Origin: Acephala macrosclerotiorum
Lineage: Eukaryota > Ascomycota > Leotiomycetes > Helotiales > Mollisiaceae
Assembly (NCBI GenBank): GCA_014904845.1
Contig: MU119218.1
Location: 1 to 64,000, forward strand
Direction: 5' to 3'
Length of the DNA stretch: 64,000 bases
The notes below the pieces were generated by a model that saw nothing but the letters and a program-made list of their open reading frames with translations, was not told the DNA's origin and did no database searches. Numbering within the stretch: position 1 is the stretch's first letter; the number at the start of each line of letters is the position of its first letter. A program made the position numbers and the translations under genes. This document shows, piece by piece, positions 37,085 to 48,470 of this stretch.

Positions 37085-38241
37085 ATGGCTCCAGCGATCC
37101 CCAAAGACTCCCTCGTCCTTGTTACTGGTGTCAATGGCTATATTGGCTCTCATATAGCAGACCAGCTCCTAGAAGCTGGCTATCGGGTCCGAGGGGCAAC
37201 TCGAAGTCTCGAGAAAGTGAAAGCTCTCAGCGCGTTGTGGGATCAGAAATATGGACCAGGGAAAGTCGAATTCATCGTCGTATCAGATATGTCGCATGCG
37301 GGAGCGTTCGATGAGGCAGTGAAAGGTAATTACAACACTTCCAACAGCAGATCTATTCTAACCCAAGACCAGGCGTCGCAGGCATTGCCCACGTTGCATC
37401 AGATGTTTCCCTCGGAGCCGATCCCAATAAAGTCATCACACCGGTCCTAGATGGAGTCAACGGCATCCTCAAATCCGCAGCCAACGAACTCAGCGTCAAG
37501 CGCTTCGTCTACACTTCCTCCTCGACCGCCGCATCTGCCCCAAAGCCCAACAAGGTATTAACAATCGATGCGAATACCTGGAATGAAGAAGATATCAAAG
37601 CAGCACACGCCCCACCACCATACACAGCCGACAGAGCGTGGGCAGTGTACGGAGCTAGCAAAACGGAAGGCGAGCAGGCTGTCTGGAAATTTGTTCAGGA
37701 ACAGAAGCCTGATTTCGTGGCGAATACAATTCTACCGAATCTCAATATAGGCAAGATTCTGGTGAAGGGTCAGCCCGCTTCAACAGGTGGCTGGGTTGTC
37801 AATCTCTACAACGGAAATGCTAAACAATTCGAAGGCTTTCCTCCTCGTGAGTATCCTCTCCACGTGCGTCACCATCCCGCATCTAATTTGCTGCAGAATG
37901 GTTCGTGGATGTCCAGGACTGCGCGAGACTCCACGTCGCAGCGCTCATCGATCCCGATGTCAAGAATGAGCGCCTATTCGCCTATGCTGAAACATTCAAT
38001 GCCAAGTATATCATCATATCCCTAGTTCGAGTACATCTGTTAACACGTTTTCAGTGATCTCTTGAAGATTTTCCGCAAACTTCAACCGGGAAAACAATTC
38101 CCTGCTGACTACGCGGACAATTCACGAGATTTGTCAATAGTCAAAAACGAGCGCTCAATCGAGCTTCTCGAGAAGGACTTCGGTAGGCCAGGGTGGACGA
38201 CTTTGGAAGAGTCGATTAAGAACTGCATTCAAGATCTATAG
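37085..38241 (+). CDS. NAD(P)-dependent reductase, extended SDR (Gre2/aldehyde-reductase type)
   Basis: Exons 37085-37325, 37373-37846, 37897-38005 and 38055-38241 give 336 aa, the usual length for this group. The Rossmann motif TGVNGYIG is at 14-21, an Arg following RGATR favours NADPH, the active-site Ser lies in VYTSSSTAA at about 125, and the catalytic YGASK at about 172. The family reduces aldehydes, ketones, methylglyoxal or dihydroflavonol-like substrates in the cytosol; the true substrate is not visible. All introns are about 47-50 nt. The gene appears intact. The next gene (GNAT) is convergent with it, with only about 130 bp between stop codons. Confidence 0.88.
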
Positions 38242-38369
38242 ACATTGACCTCAGAAGCAAGGAGATAACATCCATTCAAGGACTAGAAATTGAAAGTTTC
38301 TTTCGCGGACTCTGCCAACCTCCAGTGTCATGAAACGAAGGCCAAGCGGCTCTCCCCTGCTCCTCTAGT

Positions 38370-39035
38370 TCATCGCATATCCTTATAAAAGAACGCCCCA
38401 TCCTTCAGACTCCCATCAAGCGGTGACATCTCATACCTTGGTATCTCTCCAACCTACATTCCATCAGTCGCCATTCGAATCTCACAACCACAACAACTCA
38501 CCTTAACATATCCCAACCTAGGATACACATCCTCAGCCGGACTCCCCTTCTCTGTATCCAACAACTACGTATCATCATCAGCCCTCTTCCTCTCACCTCA
38601 CCACTCCCACCGAAAAAGAAAAACAAAGAGACTAACCAGCAACCCCCTCCCCTTCGCAGCCGCAACCTCCTCAAGCTTCAACATCATCCTCTTCGCTACC
38701 CCCATTTGCCTATACTCCGGCAGGACCAGCAATTTCTGCACAATCCCCCTAAACGATCCCGTCTCCGCAAACGGCATATCGAGCATCACCACCGCTGCCA
38801 CCACTTCCTCTTTGCCCTCAATCTTCGGGGCCAGCTGCATAATGATTTCACGTTCACCTTTCTCAACCTCCTTCACCCTCTCTTCCCACCAAACTGCCAT
38901 CTTAGGTTCGTTGAGAGGAGGATAGAAAGTCGCGATGGTGTAGGTGGGTTCCGTGATACATCTCATATGGATTTTTACTAATTGGGGGAGGAGGTGGGTG
39001 TGTATGGAGGGGTTGAAGAGGATTGGTGTTTCCAT
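38370..39035 (-). CDS. GNAT-family N-acetyltransferase
   Basis: Exons 39035-38637, 38564-38502 and 38453-38370 give 181 aa. The acetyl-CoA loop is QMGVAKRMM at about 110-118, preceded by the strand FRGIVQKLLVLPEYR and an ExVVAAVVML strand. After the introns, LLLLDTEKGSPAEDVYPRLG and GEIPRYEMSPLDGSLKDGAF complete the fold, so the short single-exon reading ending at 38598 would be wrong. The family moves an acetyl group to small amines or protein N-termini. The acceptor is unknown; related bacterial and fungal genes are often annotated as antibiotic or small-molecule acetyltransferases. Intact. Confidence 0.85.
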
Positions 39036-39684
39036 TTTGGGTGTGGCATTTTTGGGGGGAACGAATGAGAAGGGGGAATAAGATGGATGTGAAGATGGAG
39101 AGGAAGAAGCGACTGAAAGTTGGGATTTGGTCTATACTTATAGTTTTCGAGAGGGAGGTTTTTGGAGAGTGATGAAGGATGAGGACAGAGGTGACGGACC
39201 AATGAGAGAGAGAAGGGCCCGCTAAACGCCCTGTGTTGATTTTGAACCGGTTGTGCTAGATCTCAAGCGAAGAGCTCAGAGGGTAGCCGTGGTTGACCAA
39301 TCAGAATCTCTGGGGTCCACTAAACGCACTGATCCCGACTTTGGGGGCAAAGCCACACGCCGATACAGAGGCACGTGTTGACGTGGACAGCCAGGCAAGA
39401 AATCCAGAGACACAATTTGGCAGGTACCGCCGAGGCCTTCAGAACACAAGTTGAAATGATTGAGCAGGCATGGAAAGCCATTAAATGATTTGCCGCATAA
39501 TTGAGGAAAGGTCCTTCGGATTCACTTCAGAAGTTCAGCTAGTGCTGCTGACTAAGTGACGCGTCTTCCTCACTCATCTCGCGAGAATTCTCTTTCTCCT
39601 CTCTCAACAATGTTCACAAAGTGGCCTTCTATTACATTCGCCTTACAATTGCCTCCCAAGTGTACTCGATTGCAAGGACCAATC
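39036..39684. other. Intergenic between GNAT and the permease
   Basis: GNAT promoter and the 3' region of the permease. Plus-strand frame 39556-39822 is antisense or shadow sequence. Nothing else seen. Confidence 0.5.
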
Positions 39685-41372
39685 TCAAGCACTCCACCTC
39701 CACTGCGGACTTTTCTCCCCTTCAGTCAACCCCTCGGTGTCCACATCTCCTGGTCCCAAGTTGACACCTTGCTCTCTGTTTCTTCGTCTGTTGTCTGCTT
39801 TCATCCACAATCCGAGGTATAGTGTGCAACAGATGCAAATTCCCAACGAGATTGCAGTAGCGATCAGTGTTGGGATATATTTTGGCGCGTACGTTGTGCG
39901 GAAGGTTGCTGTTTCACCGGGTTAGCTCATGCAAGTGCAAGCGGACTTCTTTCTATTTTACTTACCACTTGAGACAATCCCAGAAAGATTTCCAAGACCA
40001 ACAAACACACCAGTTACAGCAGCACGTTGATTCTCCCCCAGAGAATTCGAATTATGCCATGTATGCACAATACAACTCGGAATATACGCTCCCCCGGCCA
40101 TCAAAAACATCGCAAAATACGCCACCGCCTTATTCTCCAACACGTCAATACTCGCCAGAATAATCAATCCAACCAGCGTCAACGACATCGCAAATACCAA
40201 ATGGAGCGTCCTCTCTCTAAAATAATCACTACTCTTCGTAACACACAACAGAATCACAACGCCAACACAGTTCGGCGCCACGGTCCACAAATTAGTCTTG
40301 ACGGTGCTGAATCCGAGTCTTTGGACGATTTGTGGGAGGAAGGTTGAGGTTGTTGTGTATCCCATGGCGTAGGTGAAGGAGATGATGGAGTATAAAGCCA
40401 TTTTCCAGCCTTTGAATGCGGACATTGCTTCTCGAAGGTTGAATTTCTCGTCGACGTTCCTGGATCCGTCGCGAAGCATTCTGGCACGCGCTGCTACGAG
40501 CTCTTCTTCTGTGAGCCAGCGACATGTCGAGGGGGTTGCAGGGAGCCAGTAGAAGGCGAATAGTCCGACGATGACCGTGAGTACTCCTTCGACTGAAGGT
40601 GGGAACTGGTCAATGATTGCTCTTAGAAGCTGAGGGTAGCCACTTACTGATGAATAGGTATTGCCAGCCATAAAGAGAAGACTTGATTTGGAAGACGCCA
40701 AATGCGAGCAAACCACTGAAAGCAGCTGCTACAACTGCGGATCCGAAATACAACGCAATTCTGAACGCAAGTTCGTTCCTGGTGTAGAACAGGCTGAGGT
40801 AGAAGACTGTTCCTGCGAAGAATCCAGCTTCAAGTGCGCTGTTGCGACACTCATTAGCATCATCATCTCGGTATTCAAGATACTCACTCACCCAATAATC
40901 AGTCTCAGCACCAGCATCCCAGCGAAGCTCTTAGCCACAGCTTGCAGCGTTGCAATGATACCCCAACCAAGACACAAGCTCGATAGAACCCATTTGCCAG
41001 AGAAGCGTTTGGTCAACAGATTCAGAGGAAGATCCAAGAAACCGTTCGGGATGTAGAAGAGCAGCAAAAGCAGCGAGTACTCCTGGCCGACGAAGTGCAA
41101 GTCCTTGGAGAGGCCATCCGTCTGAGCATTGCTGATGTTCCCGCGATCCAGGGAGTTGCAGAAGTACATCAACGACAAGAATGGCAGTAGTCTGAAGTCG
41201 AGTTTGCGGACTGGATCATTCAGTCAGAAATCTGTGCAGAGGGGATCTGGACGACATGCTCACCATAAGACTTCTCAGCAGCAGGATCAACAGTCACGAA
41301 CGAAGACTGCTCAATATCTGTCGCGCCATTGGCACCTTTGGGGTTTGACTCCACTTTCTCCAGATCCGACAT
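39685..41372 (-). CDS. DAL5-type anion:cation symporter (MFS permease)
   Basis: Multi-exon minus-strand gene starting MSDLEKVESNPKGANG at 41372 and ending with a stop at 39685-39687. The first intron splits SY and VRKLDFRLLPFLSLMYFC. Hydrophobic segments account for about twelve membrane helices. Family hallmarks are LDRGNISNAQTDGL after helix one, the central segment WLTEEELVAARARMLRDG between the halves, and TWHNSNSLGENQRAAVTG before the last helices. The C-terminal exon (before about 39930) supplies APKYIPTLIATAISLGICI and a polar tail. Relatives carry allantoate, ureidosuccinate, nicotinate, pantothenate or tartrate across the plasma membrane; substrate unassigned. No lesion seen. Confidence 0.85.
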
Positions 41373-42184
41373 GATGCTCTATCCAAATCTCAAGAAACGA
41401 TCACAACTTCGTTTCACGTTGCACAGCACAGATGATCAACAACAAAATTCAATTAACTACATCCGAAGCAGACCTCAAACTATATATGCCCCTACTCACA
41501 GCCCTCCCTTCGGGCAAATACTCCGTATCTCAAGGCTGAACGATCAACAAATCAATCCTGCTACACCAATCTCTATCTCCATCGTACCAAAAGGACCGCA
41601 AGAGCCACCCTTTTCGGATTGGTCTTATCGCACAAAATCGCTCTTCCCCCACGTGTAGCTAGTGCGTCAGACGGGGAAATAATTCTCGATTTTCAAGAGT
41701 GAGGTTCGAGGGTCGTGTTACGACAAAGATGGGGAAGGTTGTTGGGCGATAAGCAAGAATGGGGGATTTCGATCAAGGAGTTTGCCGAGGACTACAATAA
41801 GCTGCCAGAATACTCTATCTTTCTCAGGTCCTAGGGTACCGGTGCCTTGCTCCCGGATCCCCATTGTTGACTTTTGCAGGCTTTAAACCATGGGCAATGG
41901 CTCCTTCATCTTTCTGATCCCGAGAGAAGCCCATCACCCACTTTGACCTGCTTGGGAATCAGCTCTGTCATAGTTGAATGTATGGAAGAGCTTCTTATGC
42001 AGGATGCAGGAATGCTTGGAAGACAAGGACGCATCTGCTACTTGAGACTTAAGTGCTGAGGTTGGAAGTTGAAGTCAAGGAGGATGTCAATTTACATTCT
42101 AGAGTTCATGGCTAGTCGATCTCTCTCATACATTCATCCCATGCACGCCAAATCAAACCATCCCTTCCTCACATGAAAGCCCCC
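41373..42184. other. Intergenic, permease promoter
   Basis: No gene supported. Short frames only. Confidence 0.5.
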
Positions 42185-43180
42185 TCATTCATAAAACACC
42201 AAACATCTTACCTCAATACTCTGCCTTCCCGGTGCACTCTCCGGCGTCGCCGGATCAAAGAACGCCGTATGCGGCGTCCTGACCGCCAGCCCCTTCCTCC
42301 CCAAGCTCTCCCCCTCCCCTGCACTATCAAAACACTTCAAAAGCATAACTTCCTCAGGCCTCATATCCTTAACATAATAAAACCTATGTTCCTCGCTCGG
42401 CGCAACCGCAAACGTCTCCCCCTTCGCCTCATACCCCTCTCTACTCCAAAGCGTCTTCTCATCCGGCAAAACCTCTTTGCCTCGATCATCATCATCGTTA
42501 TCTGTCCGTTGGGGATAGAGGAGGTCGACGGCAATGAAATCTGAGGGAGTGGTGGATTGCCAGTCGATTACTGCGAGGGGGAAATCGGTTGCTGGGTTCT
42601 CGATCGGACGCCAGACGTTGATTATTGAGTACCTCCCCTTAAGTAACTCCTCCGCTTCTTCTGCCGGAAGATGCCTCCTCACTCTTGCAGCAGCTGCTCC
42701 CGGAGTTTGGTCAACATGAACTTGTTGTACCGGCTGTCTAGGAGAGTTTTTATCTCGACGACGAATCGTATGGTCGAATATCACTACTTTCTTGACTTTC
42801 CCAGGTAATCGTTCTTTTAGCATGGATTCTACTTCAGCATAGTAGTTATTGCGAATGGCTGATTCGTCGGTGAAGAGTTTCTCGGCGGCGGGGTGGTTAT
42901 AGACTGCGAAACCGCTGTTTTCGGTGCTGAATTCGGATTCGTGGCCGCGGAGGGAGGTTACGGTTCGTTGGTAGTCTTTAAGGGCGAAGGATTTACCAGG
43001 TCCGTCGACTTTGCCCCATGGTTTGCCTTTGCCTTCGTAGGAGGCAGGGTCGATATATTTAAAGGTTGCGGTAGTCATCGTGGTTTGTGGTGCTGAGTGA
43101 AGGTATCGCTGTGAGGTGCGGGGTAAGTTGGAAATTGGCTTTGGAATACTGTTCGCAAGCTGTCGAGCAATTCTGTTCAT
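42185..43180 (-). CDS. CmcJ/AsaB-like Fe(II) oxygenase family protein
   Basis: Single exon, 331 aa. It matches the fungal family named after the cephamycin P8 chain CmcJ and the asperfuranone-type AsaB/GedK hydroxylases. Seen here: GFAVYNHP, a KKVVIFDHTIRRR segment, the iron-ligand pair HVDQTP (His155, Asp157), SIINVWRPI, then DLLYPQR, HRFYYVKDM, and the C-terminal His304 in RTPHTAFFDP followed by RQSIEVR. These are compatible with an iron/2-oxoglutarate enzyme; substrate unknown. Residues 1-34 (MNRIARQLANSIPK) are Arg/Ser-rich and acid-free, resembling a mitochondrial presequence. Met35 (MTTATFKYID) is the usual start of this family, so translation may begin there. No lesion seen. Confidence 0.8.
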   Translation of the reverse strand: MNRIARQLANSIPKPISNLPRTSQRYLHSAPQTTMTTATFKYIDPASYEGKGKPWGKVDGPGKSFALKDYQRTVTSLRGHESEFSTENSGFAVYNHPAAEKLFTDESAIRNNYYAEVESMLKERLPGKVKKVVIFDHTIRRRDKNSPRQPVQQVHVDQTPGAAAARVRRHLPAEEAEELLKGRYSIINVWRPIENPATDFPLAVIDWQSTTPSDFIAVDLLYPQRTDNDDDDRGKEVLPDEKTLWSREGYEAKGETFAVAPSEEHRFYYVKDMRPEEVMLLKCFDSAGEGESLGRKGLAVRTPHTAFFDPATPESAPGRQSIEVRCLVFYE

Positions 43181-45257
43181 GCTACTTGAGAATAGAAGTA
43201 AGCAAAGATAAGGAAATTAAACCTACCTCTTGGTCCTCGTAGTTCTTATACATGAAGTGGCGTTGTTTCGGCATTTGATTGATGTTTTTGTTTGCAGCTA
43301 AAAAATGACGTATGCGGGGTAAATTCGGTTCGGAGATAAGATTTGTAATAGAAAGGAACACGCCTTTTTGACAAATTCTCAATTACCAACCTCCCACCGG
43401 GTCATCAACTATTCGCAAAGAGTCGTGTAGCTTCAAGTGATAGCTGAAAAGCCTTATTGTAATTTTCTGCCGGAACCAAGAGCCAAGCGCTCTGGTTACT
43501 CCAGCTTGATGTTAGTCTCCACCTACTTAAGCTTGCGAGTCTCACCCCTTTTTATGTTGTCGCGATTTATTATCTATTGCATTTCCGGCCTTCTACAAAG
43601 TTCGAGATATGTTAAAGTAGTTGCCTTGCAATGACCTATCCTTTTGGAGACCGCCCAATGTAATTGAGATGGCTCAGGCTAGTGACCAATCACGTGGTAA
43701 TACCCGGTTATCTCTTTAGGTTGCCTCAGAGAGGGTTCCTCTCAGTTAGGAATCATGCATAAGGCATAATAAAATTGAAGTGGTTTTGTATCTCAATTGC
43801 TAGCCGTAGCCTCACGTGATGGCAAGCACTTCCACTACACGAGGCTCTTATTCAGAAGCTCTGAATATTTTTTGGTTACACATCGTACCCTGCCAACCTT
43901 GGATTAGACGGTGTAATCGATTAAGAATTGATTAATAACTGGTCGATAACTAGGTGGGACATTTTCAGGTTGTTTTGCAAATGTTTCCAAAATGGTTCTT
44001 TACCACTCGTATGTAGCGCTTTAATACCATCTCTAAACACCAAGTACCAGTCTCGAAGATCTAGAATAACAAAAAATCATACGTTTGGCGTTCATCTCAA
44101 AGCTGGTTAAGGTGCAATTTATCCCCGCTTTTCATCAGTATTTACAAGCGAGAAATTGCCCCTTTATCCAAATGATAACTTGGTAAGAATGAGCTCAGGG
44201 GTTAGAAGCTGGGAACCTGGCGTATACGAGTGAAAATCGAGTACCTAGCTGTTTGAAGGCTTTCACCTCCAAGGAGATCTAAATCTCGCGTTACTTCAAA
44301 TTCCATCCTCCTTGCTTCAATGCCTTTCTAACAATGCAGCTCTCAGTAAGTCCACGAACTCACCACCACTCTTGACCCTCGTGAGATCGACGAGGCCGAC
44401 AAAGATCTATCCTCATACTATTTCGATTGTAGTAACACCGTCATGACTGAAAGATGTTATAACACCTTCGGCTTGAGGCGCAGCGTCCTCTTTGGCGGTC
44501 GACAAGGAGACTGGACTAATTCGCAATGTGCTACCTATTGCACTTGTAAGATAAAAACTTGGGTGTACTGTGTTAGAAATCTGCTTTGTAGCCTGCAATT
44601 GGATTACATGCTTGGACAGAGCGTCGCTTTGCATGGGGCTGAGGTCGAGGATGAGGTTTTGGAAAATTGAGGGCCGAAGGATGTTTCGGAACACGTCTTG
44701 AGGGGTGGAAGTTGTGCCCGAGTTTCTTGATCTTTTGCTGGAATTTCTTTCTCTTCCTGTCTTCAACTTCGTGGTTCTCAAAAGGCCGCCTTATGGGAGG
44801 TTTTGCCTGAGCTGAGGCATCTATGTTATTCTCGAGCACATAAGAAACCTTCAACAGCAAAGAAGCATCCCTCCCACTTTACTAACTACTCGCTACCCAT
44901 GCCACCCTTGTGATTCCGAGATCCGATTTCAAATTTCTTATCTCTTCCCAAGACAAGATACCGCCCCCACTCTTGTTTATCAGTGCATCCTACTGCTATC
45001 AATCCCATCGAATTGCAATTGAACACCATGATTCTTGAATTCCACTGATCTAGAAATATATTCCGACTGAAATCGGCTACATCACATGTGACTTGGTCGA
45101 GACTCGTGTGGAAGCATTTCTGAGCTCACTCAACTCACAACACCTCAGACACTCCGTATTCTTCGATCACCACAACTTGAGAGACCTCAGACACTTGAAT
45201 TTCTCCTAACCTTGAAATCAAATAACGCCCAGACTGAAGGAAGAAACAAAAAACGAA
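43181..45257. other. Two kilobases without a supported gene
   Basis: Several short frames (for example 44413-44860 minus) have no recognisable content and no consistent splicing. AT-leaning. It probably includes promoters of the flanking genes and perhaps old eroded sequence. Confidence 0.45.
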
Positions 45258-46269
45258 ATGTCAGCGCCTCCAATTCTCGATTTCTCGCGTGAGTTCCAAG
45301 AAGCCTCTCCCCACCATTACTTCCTTGCTGACACCTCTGAGCATTCTATGGGAACGGCTCAGCCGCGAAAGCAAAATTGGTCCAGCAAGTAAAAGACTGC
45401 TGTCTACACAATGGATTCTTCCAGATTGTAGGGCACCAAGTCCCATCTAAGCTGCAAACCAAGATCTTCGAGTGCTCAAAAGCTTTCTTCAATTTACCGT
45501 TGGAGGAAAAGAGTAAATTGAGCAAGGGTACGAAAAACTTCTCTACTTCAGCCAATCTGACTATCTTCAGAGCTCAACACCTGGAATCGCGGGTACGAAC
45601 TTCTCCGATCTCAGATGCTAGAAGTTGAAACCAGTCCCGAGCTGAAAGAGGGATTCTACATCGGCGAAGACCTCCCAACCACACGCCCCTACTTTCTCAA
45701 AAGAAAATCAACTCTGGACCCAATTTCTGGCCCAGGGCCCTCTCCCCCTCCCCAGTTTCTGTTGAGGAGTTCAAAGACACGACGATGAGCTATTATCATC
45801 ATGTAGTATCTCTGGCGAAGGATATCCTGAAAGTGTTGGCGCTAACTCTTGATCTTGACGAGGAATGGTTCGGAGAATTTGTGCAAGGGGCGTAGGTCGT
45901 CCCAACGAAAGGAGCATATGTCGTGAACTTAGGGAATATGTTCATGCAATGGTAAGCGTTTTATTAACTCTTATGATCCTAGATCTCCCTGCTCACCTCC
46001 AATCCAGGTCGAATGATCGATATATTTCAAACCTACATCGCGTGATCAACAAATCAGACAAAGAGCGCTACTCGGTCCCAGTATTCTTCTCGGGAAATCC
46101 AGATTATACCATCAGCTGTCTACCAAACTGTACAGCCGAAGGACAAAAGCCAAAGTACCCACCTATTACTGTAGCTGACTGCGTTGAAGGAAGCTACAAA
46201 GAAAGCTATGGGCGCGCAGCAGCGCATAAGGCGGAGCAGGAGCAAAAAGCGAAAGGACTGGTAACTTAG
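45258..46269 (+). pseudogene. Isopenicillin-N-synthase-like dioxygenase, catalytic core deleted
   Basis: Three normal introns can be read (after DFS; after KLSK; inside MQW/SND). The coding frame gives PFYGNGSAAKAKLVQQVKD, GFFQIVGHQVP, RGYELLRSQMLEVETSPELK and GFYIGEDLP, typical of the 2OG-Fe(II) oxygenase N-terminal region. One base is missing in an A-run near 45705 before KINSGPNFWPRALSP. After LDEEWFGEFVQGA comes TAG (45893-45895), then directly VPTKGAYVVNLGNMFMQW and SNDRYISNLHRVINKS. In family members about 60 residues lie between these blocks, including the HxD iron ligands; they are gone. The distal RxS-type region (ERYSVPVFFSGNPDY) remains. The gene cannot encode an active enzyme. Confidence 0.8.
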
Positions 46270-46410
46270 ACGATTGTGCCAATAGCAGTGTAGGAAACCG
46301 AAAGCCAATTCTGAAATTACTTCTGGAAGAATGATATAAAAGGCAAAGATTGAGTAATATTTAAAGTGTTTATGGGGTATCTTCGCTCAAAATCAGGCAA
46401 ATAAAACGAC

Positions 46411-47913
46411 TTATTCTCCTGCATCGTGGGACTCCTCACCGTCTGCCAGGGAGAGATACTTGATGTCCTCAAGCGTCCCGCCGCCTTTCGCAATCCTGTC
46501 GAAGAATTTTCTGGCTTTATTTTGTTCCTCTGCTTGTTTCTTTTTGCCGCGCTTGTGGTCATTCACCCTCTGGCGAGAAAGGAATCTTCGCTCAGCATCT
46601 TTACCACCCTGAGAAAGGCGTTGGCTTCTTCTGAGACTTTGTTCTTCTTCTTCATCCTCCTCCTCCTCCTCAATCGGCTTAGCTGGTACACTGAGATCTC
46701 CAATATATAGCGCCAGCATGCCCCTCAATCGTAGCATATTATGGCTGTCCGAGAAAGGTGGCGTTCCCATCAGCTCGTCCAGTCGCGCGGCGATTCTCTC
46801 CGCAGCCTCCAATGCGGTCCGCCGGATTACTTCTCGTTCAATCCATCGTCTCTCGGCTCTTCGTTTCCTCCTTTTATCCTTCCTTCTCTGGCCCGCAGCG
46901 AATCCACCATCAGAATCGTCCTCTTCTTCCTCTCCAGCACTGGCTTCGCTCTCACTGCCACTCCTCTCACCACCATCGTCCTCGTCCTCCTCTTTCTCAA
47001 GTTTTCGCAAACTCTGTTTCTGCTCTGCTTGGATGCCATAAATCTCACATCCAACCATCGCAGGCCAGAAGTCTAACGCATTCACACTCCCATGAAAATG
47101 CCTCTTGTACGGATGCTGCAAGATCAGTCTCTCGTAGTAGTCCTTCGTTTTCTCCAACCCCTCTTTTGTGCCCCACCTCCACCCATCATCTTCTGCTTGC
47201 CTTTCCTCCTCATCCTCGTCTTCACTATCAGAATCATAGCTCGGCCGTTTCGTGGGCTTGTCCAGACTCCGCATTAACAATTCGGCTCCAATCCCCCAAT
47301 ACCCGCTTTGTCGGAAATCAATCCCCTTCCCACCAAATTGTCCCCGTATAAGCAGAGCCCACGCCCGCTTCGCACGCTCAATATCACCTTCCAGCAGACA
47401 GCGCTGTAAAATTGCCGTCAAAACAGCTAGATGTTGTAATCTCAGTTGTGGGCCTGTATTGACTCCTTTCCTTGCCTCCTCTACCTCCTTCTCGCTCTCT
47501 TCATCGTGCTCCTCACTCTCGCTAAGACTCTCCTCCCTAGCCTTTCCTTTCCCCTTCTTATCCTTTTTTAATTTCGTAACCTTCACCGACTCCAAAATAT
47601 ACTTCCTCGGCAGCCGTCTATGCGGAAAGCTTTCCACAGCTGGCAATTCCTCATCCAGTCTCAATCCTGCCAATTTATACTGCGCAATCTCCGCAGGGGT
47701 CAAACTCAGCGGATTCGTACTCGCAGGCAGACTTGTACTGTTTCCATCTTCGCTTTCGTCATCTGAAGCCTCGGGAGAGGAGTCCTCGGTGGGGGACGGA
47801 GCTGGACGTTTGCGCTTTCGCGTGGGGAGGTTGGAGAATCGGACTCGCGAGGAGTGGGGTTGCGCGTGTGTTGTTGTAGTCGAGGGAGCGAGAGGAAGGG
47901 CGAAAGTTGGCAT
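46411..47913 (-). CDS. RRN11: RNA polymerase I core factor subunit Rrn11-like
   Basis: Single exon, 500 aa. The family is a subunit of the Pol I core factor, which recruits polymerase I to the rDNA promoter in the nucleolus. Seen here: a basic, Ser/Pro-rich N-terminus with RKRKRP; acidic patches around 50-60 and 125-150; then the conserved helical block LRLQHLAVLTAILQRCLLEG, IERAKRAWALLIRG and FRQSGYWGIGAELLMRS (about 160-215). A second helical block has ERLILQHPYKRHFHGSV and FWPAMVGCEIYG. Long Glu/Asp-rich stretches alternate with Lys/Arg-rich segments in the C-terminal half. ATG 47913 is the only good start. Intact and single-copy in appearance. Confidence 0.8.
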   Translation of the reverse strand: MPTFALPLAPSTTTTHAQPHSSRVRFSNLPTRKRKRPAPSPTEDSSPEASDDESEDGNSTSLPASTNPLSLTPAEIAQYKLAGLRLDEELPAVESFPHRRLPRKYILESVKVTKLKKDKKGKGKAREESLSESEEHDEESEKEVEEARKGVNTGPQLRLQHLAVLTAILQRCLLEGDIERAKRAWALLIRGQFGGKGIDFRQSGYWGIGAELLMRSLDKPTKRPSYDSDSEDEDEEERQAEDDGWRWGTKEGLEKTKDYYERLILQHPYKRHFHGSVNALDFWPAMVGCEIYGIQAEQKQSLRKLEKEEDEDDGGERSGSESEASAGEEEEDDSDGGFAAGQRRKDKRRKRRAERRWIEREVIRRTALEAAERIAARLDELMGTPPFSDSHNMLRLRGMLALYIGDLSVPAKPIEEEEEDEEEEQSLRRSQRLSQGGKDAERRFLSRQRVNDHKRGKKKQAEEQNKARKFFDRIAKGGGTLEDIKYLSLADGEESHDAGE

Positions 47914-48470
47914 TTTACATCTCGGTATTCGTGTTAGTGGCTTTTTGAGGTTCGGAAGTCCTGTTACAGTAATGTTGAACAGAAGAGAGAAGAGAGGGCG
48001 GGAAATTTTAGATGCAAGGCTGAAGCCAGCTTACAAGGCTGAGCCTTGCCATTTTGACGCTAGTGCGATACTCTATTTATACTGCTATCAACCTCTTCCA
48101 AATGTCTTCTTCTGAACAAGGATTCTCTTCTTGAAGCCTTTGGAATTTACGACTTTCGATTGCCAAGTCTCAGTTCCGAATTGCCCGAATCGACAAAGTT
48201 CCGGCTTCTTTGTTTGTTGCACGTTGCGCTTCACAGTTAACGCCAAGCGAGGGGCCTTCATTCAGAGGCGTCGCTTAATATGAACGGCGAAGGGTGAGTC
48301 AAGAAGAGTGATGAACAGACAGAAGATATTTAAGGACGCCATAGTGCAGTAGTCACCGTAGGTGGTTGATCGTTGTCTTAACAAACGAAAATATATAACA
48401 TTGTAATACGAAAGTCCGTCAACCTATCATTGTCCCGGCCCCCTTCGTGTTTCGACCCTGCTCTTCCCGC
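47914..48470. other. Intergenic, with a foldback motif pair at 48003-48055
   Basis: RRN11 promoter. AAATTTTAGATGCAAGGCTG (48003-48022) and, inverted, GAGCCTTGCCATTTT (48041-48055) form a small foldback. It is built from the same word as the array at 53.0-53.2 kb, so it is probably a solitary copy of that element. Confidence 0.5.

Noticed and set aside
42173..42544. Plus-strand frame opposite the CmcJ-like gene
   Set aside because: Arg/Leu/Pro-rich antisense shadow of a well-supported gene.
46718..48115. Long plus-strand frames opposite RRN11
   Set aside because: Shadows of the RRN11 frame; Ser/Pro/Leu-rich because the sense strand codes acidic and basic tracts.
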